DNA of 64,000 nucleotides, from contig NZ_LNRZ01000001.1 of the NCBI RefSeq assembly GCF_001468265.1, positions 558,001-622,000 on the forward strand, in the 5' to 3' direction. Under the pieces are notes generated by a model, which did not search any database, had not been told where the DNA came from, and saw only the letters and a list, made by a program, of their open reading frames with translations. The stretch comes from Sphingopyxis sp. H050. GTDB taxonomy: Bacteria > Pseudomonadota > Alphaproteobacteria > Sphingomonadales > Sphingomonadaceae. Both the position numbers and the translations under genes were made by a program. This document shows, one piece after another, positions 53,856-62,535 of the stretch (position 1 is its first letter; each line of letters opens with the position of its first letter).

Positions 53856-54175
53856 AGCCACTTCTCTCCGAACTGGCCAAAGCTCTTGGCTTCCTTGATC
53901 CGCCTCTTCTCGCGCTGCTTCTCGATGGCCGGCGACTGCCCCTCGGCGATCATTCGTTTTGCGTCGATGCACTTTTCGCGAGCGCGCGCTAGCGAGAGGT
54001 CCGAAGGCGCGTATTTGCCAAGTGTCACGGTCTCCCGGCGCCCATGCAAACGGTAGTCCACGCGGAAGGAAATGGTGCCGCCGGGACTGACCAGCACATA
54101 CATGCCGTCACGGTCCGTGACCTTATATGGTTTTGCTTTTGGTTTCAGGTGCTTGAGTTCTGTATCGGTAAGCAT
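53855..54175 (-). pseudogene. DUF4102 tyrosine integrase, N-terminal fragment
   Basis: The first 107 residues are the arm-binding N-terminal domain of a P4-like tyrosine recombinase: MLTDTELKHLKPKAKPYKVT, VLVSPGGTISFRVDYRL, TVTLGKYAPSDLSLARARE and FGQFGEKWL at the end. The catalytic domain with the R-H-R-Y residues is missing; the frame continues only as the antisense of the trbE fragment. A normal protein is about 400 residues. It therefore cannot cut DNA. It lies 293 bp from the 3' end of guaA. Confidence 0.82.
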
Positions 54176-54468
54176 GAGGGGGACTCCGACGGAAAAATAC
54201 CGTCAGCCTAAAAGCGCGGTTCTCCCGCCCGAAAAAGCACTGCTTTTCCGACTGTTAGAGCGAAAAAAATACCGTCTAGGGCTGATGTGTTCCTGACGGT
54301 ATCGACGATTTCTGGAAGAAACAAGGGTAGGCAACGCCGTCAGCCCGTCCGCTCGCAATGAAGGCTGCCCACCGATTGTCGCCGAATGTTATCGACAACA
54401 AAATTATTTTTTTCAATTAGTTGGACGTCATCCCTGCGAGAGGTATTCGGGCATTTGCGTGCCCCGAA
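54176..54468. other. Integrase-guaA interval with repeated arm-type motifs
   Basis: Direct repeats AAAAATACCGTC at 54193-54204 and 54265-54276 and the inverted copy GACGGTAT at 54295-54302 lie upstream of the integrase, in the region where recombinase arm sites are found. Another inverted repeat GACGG/CCGTC surrounds the first copy (54188-54204). An AT-rich stretch at 54400-54420 precedes the guaA end. No coding frame is supported. Confidence 0.6.
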
Positions 54469-54490
54469 TCATTCCCACTCGATCGTGCCC
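54440..54490. mobile_element. Presumed island attachment site at the 3' end of guaA
   Basis: The integrase remnant and guaA meet here. The guaA 3' end is a known insertion site for tyrosine-recombinase islands. The exact core repeat cannot be defined because the other end of the island is outside the window, and I found no second copy of the last guaA bases inside it. Confidence 0.5.
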
Positions 54491-56058
54491 GGCGGCTTCG
54501 ACGTATAGTCGTACACCACGCGGTTGATGCCCTCGACCTCGTTGATGATCCGCGTCGCGCAGCGGCTGAGAAAGCTCGCGTCGAAGGGATAGATATCGGC
54601 CGTCATGCCGTCGGTCGAGGTCACCGCGCGGAGCGCGCACACGCTGTCGTAGGTGCGGCCGTCGCCCATCACGCCGACGGTCTTGACCGGCAACAGCACC
54701 GCAAACGCCTGCCAGATCGCGTCATACAGTCCGGCGTTGCGGATCTCGTCGAGATACACCGCATCGGCCTTGCGCAGGATGTCGCAGCGCTCTTTCGTCA
54801 CCTCGCCCGGGATGCGGATCGCAAGACCGGGGCCGGGGAAGGGGTGGCGGCCGACGAAGATGTCGGGAAGGCCCAGCTCCTTGCCGAGCAGGCGCACCTC
54901 GTCCTTGAACAATTCGCGCAACGGCTCGACCAGCTTCATGTTCATGCGTTCGGGCAGGCCGCCGACATTGTGATGGCTCTTGATCGTGACGCTCGGCCCA
55001 CCGGTGAAGCTGACGCTCTCGATGACATCGGGGTAGAGCGTGCCCTGCGCGAGGAAGTCGGCGCCGCCGATCTTCTTCGCCTCTTCCTCGAAGACGTTGA
55101 TGAACTCGCCGCCGATGAACTTGCGCTTCTTTTCGGGGTCGGTGACGCCGGCGAGGCCGCGCATGAAACGCTCCTCGGCGTCCACCACGACGAGCGGGAT
55201 GTTGTAATGGTCGCGGAACAGGCGCTCGACCTGTTCGCGCTCGTTCATGCGCAGCAGGCCGTGATCGACGAAGACGCAGGTCAGCTGCTCGCCGACCGCC
55301 TCGTGGATCAGCACCGCGGCGACCGCGCTGTCGACGCCCCCCGACAGACCGCACAGCACGCGCTGGTCGCCGACCTGCGCGCGGATCTCGGCAATTTTCG
55401 CGGCGCGGAACTCGGCCATCGTCCAGTCGCCCGAACAGCCGCAAACGTGACGCACGAAATTGGCGATCAGCTTGGCGCCGTCGGGCGTATGCACGACCTC
55501 CGGATGGAACTGCGTGCCATAATAGCGGCGCTCGTCGTCGGCGATCAGCGCGAAGGGGGCGCCGTCGCTGATCGCGACGATGCGGAAGCCGGGGGCGAAC
55601 TCGGTGACGCGGTCGCCGTGGCTCATCCATACTTGGTGGCGTTCGCCGACCTCCCACAGCCCGTCGAACAGCACGCAGGGTTCGGTCACGGTCAGGAAGG
55701 CGCGGCCGAATTCGCCGTCGCGCTCGCCATCGACGCCGCCGGGTTCGACGCGGCCGCCGAGCTGCTGGCTCATGACCTGCTGGCCATAGCAGATGCCGAG
55801 GATGGGCAGGCCGCTGTCGAATACCGACTGCGGCGCGCGCGGGCTGCCGCTTGCCGGGACCGAGGCGGGCGAGCCCGACAGGATCACGCCCTTTGGCTTC
55901 ATCCGCTCGAGCGCCGCTTCGGCGGCGTTGAACGGGACGATCTCGCTGTAGACGCCGGCCTCGCGGACGCGGCGGGCAATCAATTGCGTCACCTGACTGC
56001 CGAAATCGACGATCAGGATGGATTCGGGATGGGCGGCGGCAGAGTCGGGAGTCGGCAT
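54469..56058 (-). CDS. guaA: GMP synthase (glutamine-hydrolysing)
   Basis: A 529-residue cytoplasmic enzyme of purine synthesis: XMP plus ATP plus glutamine to GMP. The glutaminase domain has Cys in [15 protein letters not shown] and the His-Glu in [11 protein letters not shown]. The ATP pyrophosphatase domain has [13 protein letters not shown]. The C-terminal dimerisation part ends KPPGTIEWE, the universal GuaA end, so the gene is intact despite the adjacent island. ATG 56058 begins just before ILIVDFGSQ; longer in-frame starts upstream are not plausible. Confidence 0.97.
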   Translation of the reverse strand: MPTPDSAAAHPESILIVDFGSQVTQLIARRVREAGVYSEIVPFNAAEAALERMKPKGVILSGSPASVPASGSPRAPQSVFDSGLPILGICYGQQVMSQQLGGRVEPGGVDGERDGEFGRAFLTVTEPCVLFDGLWEVGERHQVWMSHGDRVTEFAPGFRIVAISDGAPFALIADDERRYYGTQFHPEVVHTPDGAKLIANFVRHVCGCSGDWTMAEFRAAKIAEIRAQVGDQRVLCGLSGGVDSAVAAVLIHEAVGEQLTCVFVDHGLLRMNEREQVERLFRDHYNIPLVVVDAEERFMRGLAGVTDPEKKRKFIGGEFINVFEEEAKKIGGADFLAQGTLYPDVIESVSFTGGPSVTIKSHHNVGGLPERMNMKLVEPLRELFKDEVRLLGKELGLPDIFVGRHPFPGPGLAIRIPGEVTKERCDILRKADAVYLDEIRNAGLYDAIWQAFAVLLPVKTVGVMGDGRTYDSVCALRAVTSTDGMTADIYPFDASFLSRCATRIINEVEGINRVVYDYTSKPPGTIEWE

Positions 56059-56254
56059 GGGTGGCCGATAAAGAGGCGCGTCCCTGCTGTCCAGCGGTCG
56101 ATATCGGCCGTTGGTGGAACAAGCGTGGCCCCGACACATTGTTGCGACAATTGCGACATAACTGAACGCCGAACAAAGATCGGCGTCAGCGCGTGTTAAG
56201 CCCTGATGCGGCAAGAAAAACAAAGACAGAAAAAAGAAAAAGGCCTCTCCCCCG

Positions 56255-58723
56255 ATGAAGAAAACTCGCCTCGCGCTCTCCACCCGTGCGATCCTGCTGG
56301 CGGCAGGCGCGTCGATCGCGACGCCCGCGATGGCGGAAACCGAAGCCGCCGCAACGGCCGCCGAGCAGCCCGCCGAGCCCGCCGCCAGCGTCGCGGACGA
56401 CGCCGCCGAGCCGGCGGAGGACTATGATCAGGACGAGATCGTCGTGACCGCGCAGCGCCTCGTCGGACAGCTCGACACCGACATCAAGGCCGAGGCCGAA
56501 CTCGACGAGGCGGCGATCGCCAGTTACGGGGTATCGAACCTGTCGGAACTGATCGACGCGCTGGCGCCGCAGACGCGTTCGGGCCGCGGGCGCGGCAGCG
56601 GCCGGCCGATCATCCTCGTCAACGGCCGCCGCGTCGGCGGCTTCGGCGAAGTCCGCAACCTGCCCCCCGAAGCGATCGCCAAGGTCGAGATTTTCCCCGA
56701 GGAAGTCGCGCTGCAATATGGCTATGCCGCCGACGAGCGCGTCGTCAACGTGGTGCTGAAGCCCAATTTCCGTCAGGTCGCGATCGAGGTCGAAGGCGGC
56801 ATCCCGACACAGGGCGGTCGCTTGCAGAGCGAGATCGAGCCCAGCTTCCTGACGATCGGAAAAAACGGCCGTATCAGCGTCAATGGCGGCTGGGAGCATA
56901 AGTCGATGCTGCTCGAAAGCGAGCGCAACCTGACCTATGACCCGGCGACCAACGACGCCGCGGAGGCGGCTTCGCGCAGCCTGCTCGCCGCGACCGACAC
57001 CTACTCGATCGACGGCACGATCCAGCGCAGCCTGGGCAAGACGACCGACGCGTCGGTCAACCTGCGCTGGGACCAGACCGACAGCCTGTCGCTGCTCGGC
57101 CCCGGTGCGGGCGGCGTGTCCGATCCGCTGGAACGCGACAGCCGCAGCCGCAACCTGACCTCGACCGCCAGCGTCAACGGCCTGCTTGGCAAGTGGCGCT
57201 GGTCGGTGTCGGGAAATTATGCCGATGCGGATTCGCTGATCTTCACCGATCGCTTCAACGGCACCGACAGCTATACCGAGCGGTTCGACAGCAGCCAGCA
57301 GACCTTTGGCGGCAACGCCAATCTGTCCGGCACGCTCGCCGAAGGCTGGGCGGGGCCGCTGCGCCTGTCGGCGACGGGCAGCTATTCGGGGCTGCGCTAT
57401 GACAGCCGGTCGGAACGCCGCGACCCGGTGACGGGCGATACATTGGTCACGACGACCGTGCTGTCGCGCGACGTGCCGAGCGCTTTCGGCTCGCTCAATA
57501 TCCCGCTGCTCGATCCCGAATATGGCGTCGGACCCTTCCGGCTGTCGGCGACGCTCAGCGGTCAGGTGCAGAAGCCGAGCGATTTCCAGACGCTCAAAAA
57601 TTGGGGCGCGAACCTCAACTTCGTGCTGACCCGCAATCTGTCGGTCGTGACCAGCTTCAACACCGACGAGGCGGCGCCCAGCGTGACGCAGCTCGGCGCG
57701 GCGCCGCTGACGACGCCCGACGTCACTTACTATGACTTCGCGACCGGCCAGACGGTGCGCATTACGACGACGACTGGGGGTAATCCGTTCCTGCTCGCCG
57801 AGAAGCGCCGCGACTTCAAGGTCGGCCTCAATTGGTCGCCGCCGATGCTCGAAGGCCTCGACCTGTCGATCAACTATAACCGCAACAAGAGCTTTGACAC
57901 CTCGAACAGCTTCCCGCTGCTCACGCCCGAGATCGAGGCCGCCTTCCCGGGCCGCGCGATCCGCGACGCGAACGGCGTGCTGATCGCGCTCGATCAGCGT
58001 CCGGTCAATTTCGCCCGCGCGGAGAATTCGCAGATTCGCTGGGGCTTCAATTTCGGAAAGAGCTTTGCACAGCCGAAGGAAGGCGCGGGACGGCCCGACG
58101 GCGCAGGCGCGGCCGGCCGCGCGCCGCGCGGCGAAGGCGGCCGGCCGCCGGGCGCGGGCCGCGGCCCCGGCGGGCCGGGCGCAGCCGGCGGCGGCTTCCG
58201 CGGGCGCGGTGCGGGCGGACCCGGCGGCATGTTCGGCGGGCCGCAGGGCGGGCGCTGGCAGGTGTCGCTTTATCACACCGTCAAGCTGACCGATAAGGTC
58301 CTGATCGGCCCCGGTATTCCCGAACTCGACCTGCTCAATGGGTCGGCGACGGGCAATGGCGGCGGCAGCAACCGCCACCTCGTCGAACTCGACGGCGGCG
58401 TTTTCTACAAGGGGCTCGGCGCGCGGGTCAGCGCCAAATATGACAGCGGCAGCACCGTCGTCGGCGGCAGCGCGGGCGATCTGAACTTCGGCGATCTGGC
58501 GACCTTCAACCTCCGCTTCTTCATGGACTTCAACCAGCGGCCGGAGATCACGAAGAGCCTGCCGTTCCTGAAGGGCTCGCGTCTCCGCCTGTCGGTCGAC
58601 AATCTGTTCGACGCCCAGCGCCGGATCACCGACGCCAACGGCGTCGTGCCGCTCAATTACCAGCCCGGCTACACCGACCCGCTCGGCCGCTATATCGAGC
58701 TGGAGTGGCGCAAGGCTTTCTGA
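56255..58723 (+). CDS. TonB-plug outer-membrane protein with Gly-rich insert
   Basis: An 822-residue outer-membrane protein with a signal peptide (ending TPAMA). A short Ala/Glu-rich linker is followed by a TonB-box-like EIVVTAQR and a plug ([60 protein letters not shown]), then a beta-barrel ending [11 protein letters not shown]. Residues about 608-668 form a Gly/Pro/Arg-rich insert probably exposed in a loop. Long frames on the opposite strand are shadows. It lies divergent from guaA. The ligand is not known. Confidence 0.85.
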   Translation: MKKTRLALSTRAILLAAGASIATPAMAETEAAATAAEQPAEPAASVADDAAEPAEDYDQDEIVVTAQRLVGQLDTDIKAEAELDEAAIASYGVSNLSELIDALAPQTRSGRGRGSGRPIILVNGRRVGGFGEVRNLPPEAIAKVEIFPEEVALQYGYAADERVVNVVLKPNFRQVAIEVEGGIPTQGGRLQSEIEPSFLTIGKNGRISVNGGWEHKSMLLESERNLTYDPATNDAAEAASRSLLAATDTYSIDGTIQRSLGKTTDASVNLRWDQTDSLSLLGPGAGGVSDPLERDSRSRNLTSTASVNGLLGKWRWSVSGNYADADSLIFTDRFNGTDSYTERFDSSQQTFGGNANLSGTLAEGWAGPLRLSATGSYSGLRYDSRSERRDPVTGDTLVTTTVLSRDVPSAFGSLNIPLLDPEYGVGPFRLSATLSGQVQKPSDFQTLKNWGANLNFVLTRNLSVVTSFNTDEAAPSVTQLGAAPLTTPDVTYYDFATGQTVRITTTTGGNPFLLAEKRRDFKVGLNWSPPMLEGLDLSINYNRNKSFDTSNSFPLLTPEIEAAFPGRAIRDANGVLIALDQRPVNFARAENSQIRWGFNFGKSFAQPKEGAGRPDGAGAAGRAPRGEGGRPPGAGRGPGGPGAAGGGFRGRGAGGPGGMFGGPQGGRWQVSLYHTVKLTDKVLIGPGIPELDLLNGSATGNGGGSNRHLVELDGGVFYKGLGARVSAKYDSGSTVVGGSAGDLNFGDLATFNLRFFMDFNQRPEITKSLPFLKGSRLRLSVDNLFDAQRRITDANGVVPLNYQPGYTDPLGRYIELEWRKAF

Positions 58724-58738
58724 CAATCGGGAGAGCCT

Positions 58739-58764
58739 CCTTTCCCCGTTTAGGGGGGAAGGGG
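58739..58764. terminator. Probable bidirectional hairpin between convergent genes
   Basis: CCTTTCCCC (58739-58747) can pair with GGGGGAAGG around GTTTAG, between the convergent outer-membrane protein and glycosyltransferase genes. T-runs are short, so confidence is moderate. Confidence 0.5.
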
Positions 58765-59817
58765 TCAGGCCGGCAGGGCCGCTGTGCCAAATGCGCCTTC
58801 AGCCGCCCGGCCCTCAGGCACGAAGGTCAGCGCCTTCAGGAATTGCGCGGTGCAGTTCGGCCAGCTGTAGCGCGCGCCGAGCGCCGCGGCGTCGGCACGG
58901 CGACAGGCGAGCGCGTCGGCGATCGCCTTGTCCAGATCGTCGTCGAGCGCACCGGCGCCGTCGCGCACGATGTCGCCCGGTCCCGGCACCGGATAGGCGG
59001 CGACCGGCGTGCCGCACGACAGCGCCTCGATGACGACCAGGCCGAAGGTGTCGGTGCGGCTCGGGAAGACGAAGACATCGGCGCCGGCATAGGCGGCGGC
59101 TAGCTTTTCGCCGCTCAGCTTGCCCAGAAAAACGGCCTCCGGATAGCGCGCCTGCAGGTCGGCGAGCGCGGGACCGCCGCCGACCACCACCTTTGTGCCG
59201 GGCTCGCGCGTGTCCAGGAAGGCCTCGATATTCTTTTCGACCGCGACGCGGCCGACATAGAGCTGGATCGGACGGACAAGCCCGTCGAACGCTGCCAGCG
59301 GCTCGCGATCCTCGCGAAACAGCGCGTGGTCGACGCCGCGCTCCCACATCATCGTCTGCGTCAGGCCCTGATCGGCGAGTTCGCGCGCCAGGCTGCGCGT
59401 CGCGACCATGATGTGGCGCGCGGGGCGGTGGAACCAGCGGATGAAGCGCCAAACGAAAGCCGGCGACACCGGGAACCGCGCCGCAACATATTCGGGAAAG
59501 CGCGTGTGGTAGGCGGTGGTGAAGGGAAAGTCATTCGCCAGGCACCAGCGCCGCGCCGCCAGCCCGAGCGGCCCCTCGGTCGAAATATGGATCGCGTGCG
59601 GCGCAAAGGCGCGAATGCGCTTCCCGACCGCTCGCCGGCCGGCGAAGGCAAGGCGGATTTCGCCATAAGTCGGACAGGGGATCGATCGGAACAGGTCGGG
59701 CGAGATGACGCCGACCTCATGCCCCGCCTCACGCAACTCGCCGATCGTCGCCTGCAGCGTGCGGACGACGCCGTTGACCTGCGGCTCCCAAGCGTCGGTG
59801 ACGATCAGGATCCTCAT
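58765..59817 (-). CDS. Glycosyltransferase family 4 (GT-B fold)
   Basis: A 350-residue glycosyltransferase. MRILIVTDAWEPQVNGVVRT is the N-terminal Rossmann start, typical of MgtA/PimB-like GT4 enzymes; VGRVAVEKNIEAFLD and FPSRTDTFGLVVIEALSCGTPVAAYP (donor-binding E-x7-E region) follow. It likely transfers a sugar to a membrane lipid. Its start overlaps the stop of the metallophosphoesterase gene (ATGA), so the two are coupled and may act on one glycolipid. The donor and acceptor are unknown. Confidence 0.88.
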   Translation of the reverse strand: MRILIVTDAWEPQVNGVVRTLQATIGELREAGHEVGVISPDLFRSIPCPTYGEIRLAFAGRRAVGKRIRAFAPHAIHISTEGPLGLAARRWCLANDFPFTTAYHTRFPEYVAARFPVSPAFVWRFIRWFHRPARHIMVATRSLARELADQGLTQTMMWERGVDHALFREDREPLAAFDGLVRPIQLYVGRVAVEKNIEAFLDTREPGTKVVVGGGPALADLQARYPEAVFLGKLSGEKLAAAYAGADVFVFPSRTDTFGLVVIEALSCGTPVAAYPVPGPGDIVRDGAGALDDDLDKAIADALACRRADAAALGARYSWPNCTAQFLKALTFVPEGRAAEGAFGTAALPA

Positions 59818-60689
59818 GCCGCGCGCGCCGGCAGCGCGAGCTGCGCCGGCAACGCGCGCACCGCGACTTCCTCGGCCCAGTGGAGGATTTCCATGGTGCC
59901 GTCGTGATGCTCGACAAGCGCGGTGCAGCCCTCGACCCAGTCGCCGTCGTTGTAATAGTCGACGCCGTCGATCGGCCGCATCTCGGCGCTGTGAATATGC
60001 CCGCACACCACCCCGTCGACGCCGCGCGAGCGCGCGGCGTGCGCGACGACTTCCTCGTAACGGCCGATGAACTGGACAGCGTTCTTGACCTTGTGCTTGG
60101 CGACCATCGACAGCGACCAATAGGGCAGGCCCAGCTTGCTGCGCAGCGCGTTGACCAGCACGTTGCACTTCATCAGCGCGGTGTAGGCGGCGTCGCCGAC
60201 GAAGGCGAGCCAGCGGTGCGCCAGCATCACCGCGTCGAATTCGTCGCCATGGACGACCAGCAATTTGCGCCCGTCGGCGGTCTCGTGGATCGCCTCGCGG
60301 CGGATCTCGACGCCGCCGAAATCGAAGCCGTCGAAGGGCTTGACCATCTCGTCATGGTTGCCGGGAACATAGACGACGCGCGTGCCGCGCTTCGCGCGCT
60401 TCAGCACGCGCCAGACCACGTCATTATGCTCGGGCGGCCAGAAGTGGCGCTTCTTGAGCCGCCAGCCGTCGATGATGTCGCCGACGAGGTACAGCGTCTC
60501 GCAATCGACATGGTCGAAAAAGTCGATCAGCATCGCGGCGTTGCACCCGCGCGTCCCGAGATGGATGTCGCTGACCCAAACGGTGCGATAGCTCCGCCGC
60601 TCGCCGATCAGCCGTTCGGGCACATGCGGATCGGTGGTGAAGGGATCGGGAAAGCGGGCGGGGATGGGCAGGGTCGAAATCGATGCCAT
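59814..60689 (-). CDS. LpxH-like metallophosphoesterase (UDP-2,3-diacylglucosamine diphosphatase family)
   Basis: A 291-residue calcineurin-like phosphoesterase with the full metal-site set: WVSDIHLGTRG, LVGDIIDGWRL, VYVPGNHDEMV, VVHGDEFD and GVVCGHIHSAEM. This pattern is that of the LpxH/YbbF family of lipid A assembly, though members of the subfamily in alphaproteobacteria can have other lipid substrates. No signal peptide is seen. Coupled to the glycosyltransferase downstream. Confidence 0.88.
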   Translation of the reverse strand: MASISTLPIPARFPDPFTTDPHVPERLIGERRSYRTVWVSDIHLGTRGCNAAMLIDFFDHVDCETLYLVGDIIDGWRLKKRHFWPPEHNDVVWRVLKRAKRGTRVVYVPGNHDEMVKPFDGFDFGGVEIRREAIHETADGRKLLVVHGDEFDAVMLAHRWLAFVGDAAYTALMKCNVLVNALRSKLGLPYWSLSMVAKHKVKNAVQFIGRYEEVVAHAARSRGVDGVVCGHIHSAEMRPIDGVDYYNDGDWVEGCTALVEHHDGTMEILHWAEEVAVRALPAQLALPARAA

Positions 60690-60990
60690 GTCACACTCCG
60701 AAGGCAGCCTTTGCTGCCCCCCGCGTAGACAGGAGATTTGTTACAACGCGGGAATCGAAGCCGCGACAGTTTGAAGAAAGTTTGTGGGCGGGTTTGTGAC
60801 GGCCTTGCTGATCCTCCCTGTCGCGCAGCGATGGGGAGGTGGCAGCGCCCTTCGACTGCCTGGCAGGCGCTCAGGATAAACTGCGCCTTTGGCGCAGCGC
60901 TGACGGAGGGGCAATGGCGCGACGTCGACGGCCCCTCCACCACTTGCTTCGCAAGCGGTCCCCCTCCCCACGGCTTCGCCGCAGGGAGGA
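60690..60990. other. Intergenic interval (301 bp), mostly a repeat element
   Basis: It lies between the phosphoesterase start and the aldehyde dehydrogenase stop. Most of it (from 60809) is the imperfect-terminal-inverted-repeat element described separately; 60690-60808 holds the phosphoesterase promoter with no clear motif. Confidence 0.6.
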
Positions 60991-60993
60991 TCA
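60809..60993. repeat. MITE-like 185-bp element with inverted ends
   Basis: The 12-base ends TGATCCTCCCTG (60809-60820) and CAGGGAGGATCA (60982-60993) are perfect inverted repeats; similarity continues inward to TGGGGAGG on each side, about 26 of 31 positions. Inside are further stems, for example CTGCGCC-TTT-GGCGCAG (60881-60897). The last three bases are the stop codon of the aldehyde dehydrogenase gene. It looks like a non-autonomous interspersed repeat. Confidence 0.65.
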
Positions 60994-62424
60994 AATGCGC
61001 CTAAACACCAAATTCCTGATTTCGCTCATATCTTCCATGGCGAACCGCACGCCTTCGCGGCCGAGGCCGCTGTCCTTGACCCCGCCATAGGGCATGTTGT
61101 CGACGCGATAGCTCGACACGTCGTTGACGACGATGCCGCCGACGTCGAGATGATCCCACGCCTCCAGCACCTTGTGGATGTCGCGCGTGAAGATGCCCGC
61201 CTGAAGCCCGAACTTGCTGTCGTTGACCTCGGCGAGCGCGGCTTCCCAGTCGGTGAATTTCGACAGGATGACGACGGGGCCAAAGGCCTCCTCGCGCACC
61301 ACGTCGGTGTCGGTCGGCACATTTTCGAGCAGCGCCGCCTCCAGCATATTGCCTTCACAGCCTCCGCCCGCCAGCAGCGTCGCGCCCGCGGCGACCGCAT
61401 CGTCGATCCAGCCCTTCAGCCGCTGCGCTTCCTTGACCGAAATCATCGGCCCGATGAAGGTATCGCGCAGCTTCGGATCGCCCGCTTTCAGCGTCTTGAC
61501 CTTCGCTGTGAGCATGTCGCGGAATGTGTCGTAGATATCCGCATGGATGATCGCGCGCTGCACATGGATGCAGCTTTGCCCCGACTGGTAATAGCCGCCG
61601 AAGACGATGCGGGCGAGCGCATGGTCGAGGTCGGCGTCCTTGTCGACGATCACCGCGGCATTGCCGCCGAGTTCGAGGACGACTTTCTTCTTGCCCGCCT
61701 TGGCTTTCAGATCCCAGCCGACACCCGGCGAACCCGTGAAGCTAAGCAGTTTCAGCCGCTCGTCGGTCGTGAACAGATCGGCGCCGGCGCGGCTCGCGGG
61801 CAAAATGCTGAACGCGCCCTCGGGCAATATGTCGCATTCGGCGAGCACCTCGCCCATGATGATCGCGCCGAGCGGCGTCAGCGACGCCGGCTTCATCACG
61901 AACGGACAGCCGATCGCGATCGCCGGGGCGATCTTGTGCGCCGCGAGATTGAGCGGGAAGTTGAACGGCGAGATGAAGCTGCACGGGCCGATCGGCACGC
62001 GCTTCCACATCCCCATATAGCCCTTGGCGCGCGCCGAAATGTCGAGCGGCTGGACCTCGCCATAATTGCGCGTCGCTTCCTCGGCGGCGATGCGGAACGT
62101 GTCGATCAGGCGCGTGACCTCGCCCTCGCTGTCGGCGATCGGCTTGCCCGCCTCGACGCACAAAGCATAGGCGAGCTCGTCGAAGCGCTCCTGAAAGCGC
62201 GCGACGCAATGCGCCAGGACGTCGCGCTTCTCGAAACTCGCAAGCCGCGCCATCGGCTCGGCGGCGCGGACGGCGCCCGCGATCGCCGCGTCGATCACGT
62301 CGGGGGTCGCCAGCGCGGTGCGGAACGCGACCTCGCCGGTGAACTTGTCGATCACCTCCAGATCGGTGTTGGGCTGCACCGCCTTGTTGTTGAGGTAGAG
62401 CGGGTAGACGTCTTTCAGCTTCAT
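60991..62424 (-). CDS. NAD(P)-dependent aldehyde dehydrogenase
   Basis: A 477-residue cytoplasmic aldehyde dehydrogenase. SFISPFNFPLNLAAHK and FTGSPGVGWDLK are cofactor-binding blocks; VVLELGGNAAVIV carries the general-base Glu; YYQSGQSCIHVQRAI has the catalytic Cys; EEAFGPVVILSKF and NDSKFGLQAGIFT follow. The family is close to lactaldehyde/succinate-semialdehyde-type enzymes; I cannot fix the substrate. It is preceded on the minus strand by the acetolactate-synthase-like gene, with an inverted repeat element between. Confidence 0.92.
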   Translation of the reverse strand: MKLKDVYPLYLNNKAVQPNTDLEVIDKFTGEVAFRTALATPDVIDAAIAGAVRAAEPMARLASFEKRDVLAHCVARFQERFDELAYALCVEAGKPIADSEGEVTRLIDTFRIAAEEATRNYGEVQPLDISARAKGYMGMWKRVPIGPCSFISPFNFPLNLAAHKIAPAIAIGCPFVMKPASLTPLGAIIMGEVLAECDILPEGAFSILPASRAGADLFTTDERLKLLSFTGSPGVGWDLKAKAGKKKVVLELGGNAAVIVDKDADLDHALARIVFGGYYQSGQSCIHVQRAIIHADIYDTFRDMLTAKVKTLKAGDPKLRDTFIGPMISVKEAQRLKGWIDDAVAAGATLLAGGGCEGNMLEAALLENVPTDTDVVREEAFGPVVILSKFTDWEAALAEVNDSKFGLQAGIFTRDIHKVLEAWDHLDVGGIVVNDVSSYRVDNMPYGGVKDSGLGREGVRFAMEDMSEIRNLVFRRI

Positions 62425-62439
62425 ATCTTACTTCTCCGT

Positions 62440-62530
62440 TCCCCGGCGAAAGCCGGGGTCCAGGGCTGGAACGCGCAACGGTTGCGCAAGGGTGCTCTGG
62501 ACCCCGGCTTTCGCCGGGGAGCAGCAAGCG
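62440..62530. repeat. Long inverted repeat element (24-bp perfect arms)
   Basis: Arms at 62440-62463 and 62507-62530 are perfect reverse complements over 24 bases, and each arm is itself self-complementary around GGCGAAAGCC. The 43-bp centre contains GCGCAAC-G-GTTGCGC (62473-62487). This is a nested, REP-like repeat of the kind scattered through sphingomonad genomes. It separates two same-strand genes, so it may shape the mRNA ends. Confidence 0.75.
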
Positions 62531-62535
62531 GGAGA

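Noticed and set aside
56186..58726. An 846-codon minus-strand frame over the outer-membrane receptor
   Set aside because: The plus strand shows signal peptide, plug and barrel end; the minus frame is Arg/Ala-rich noise.
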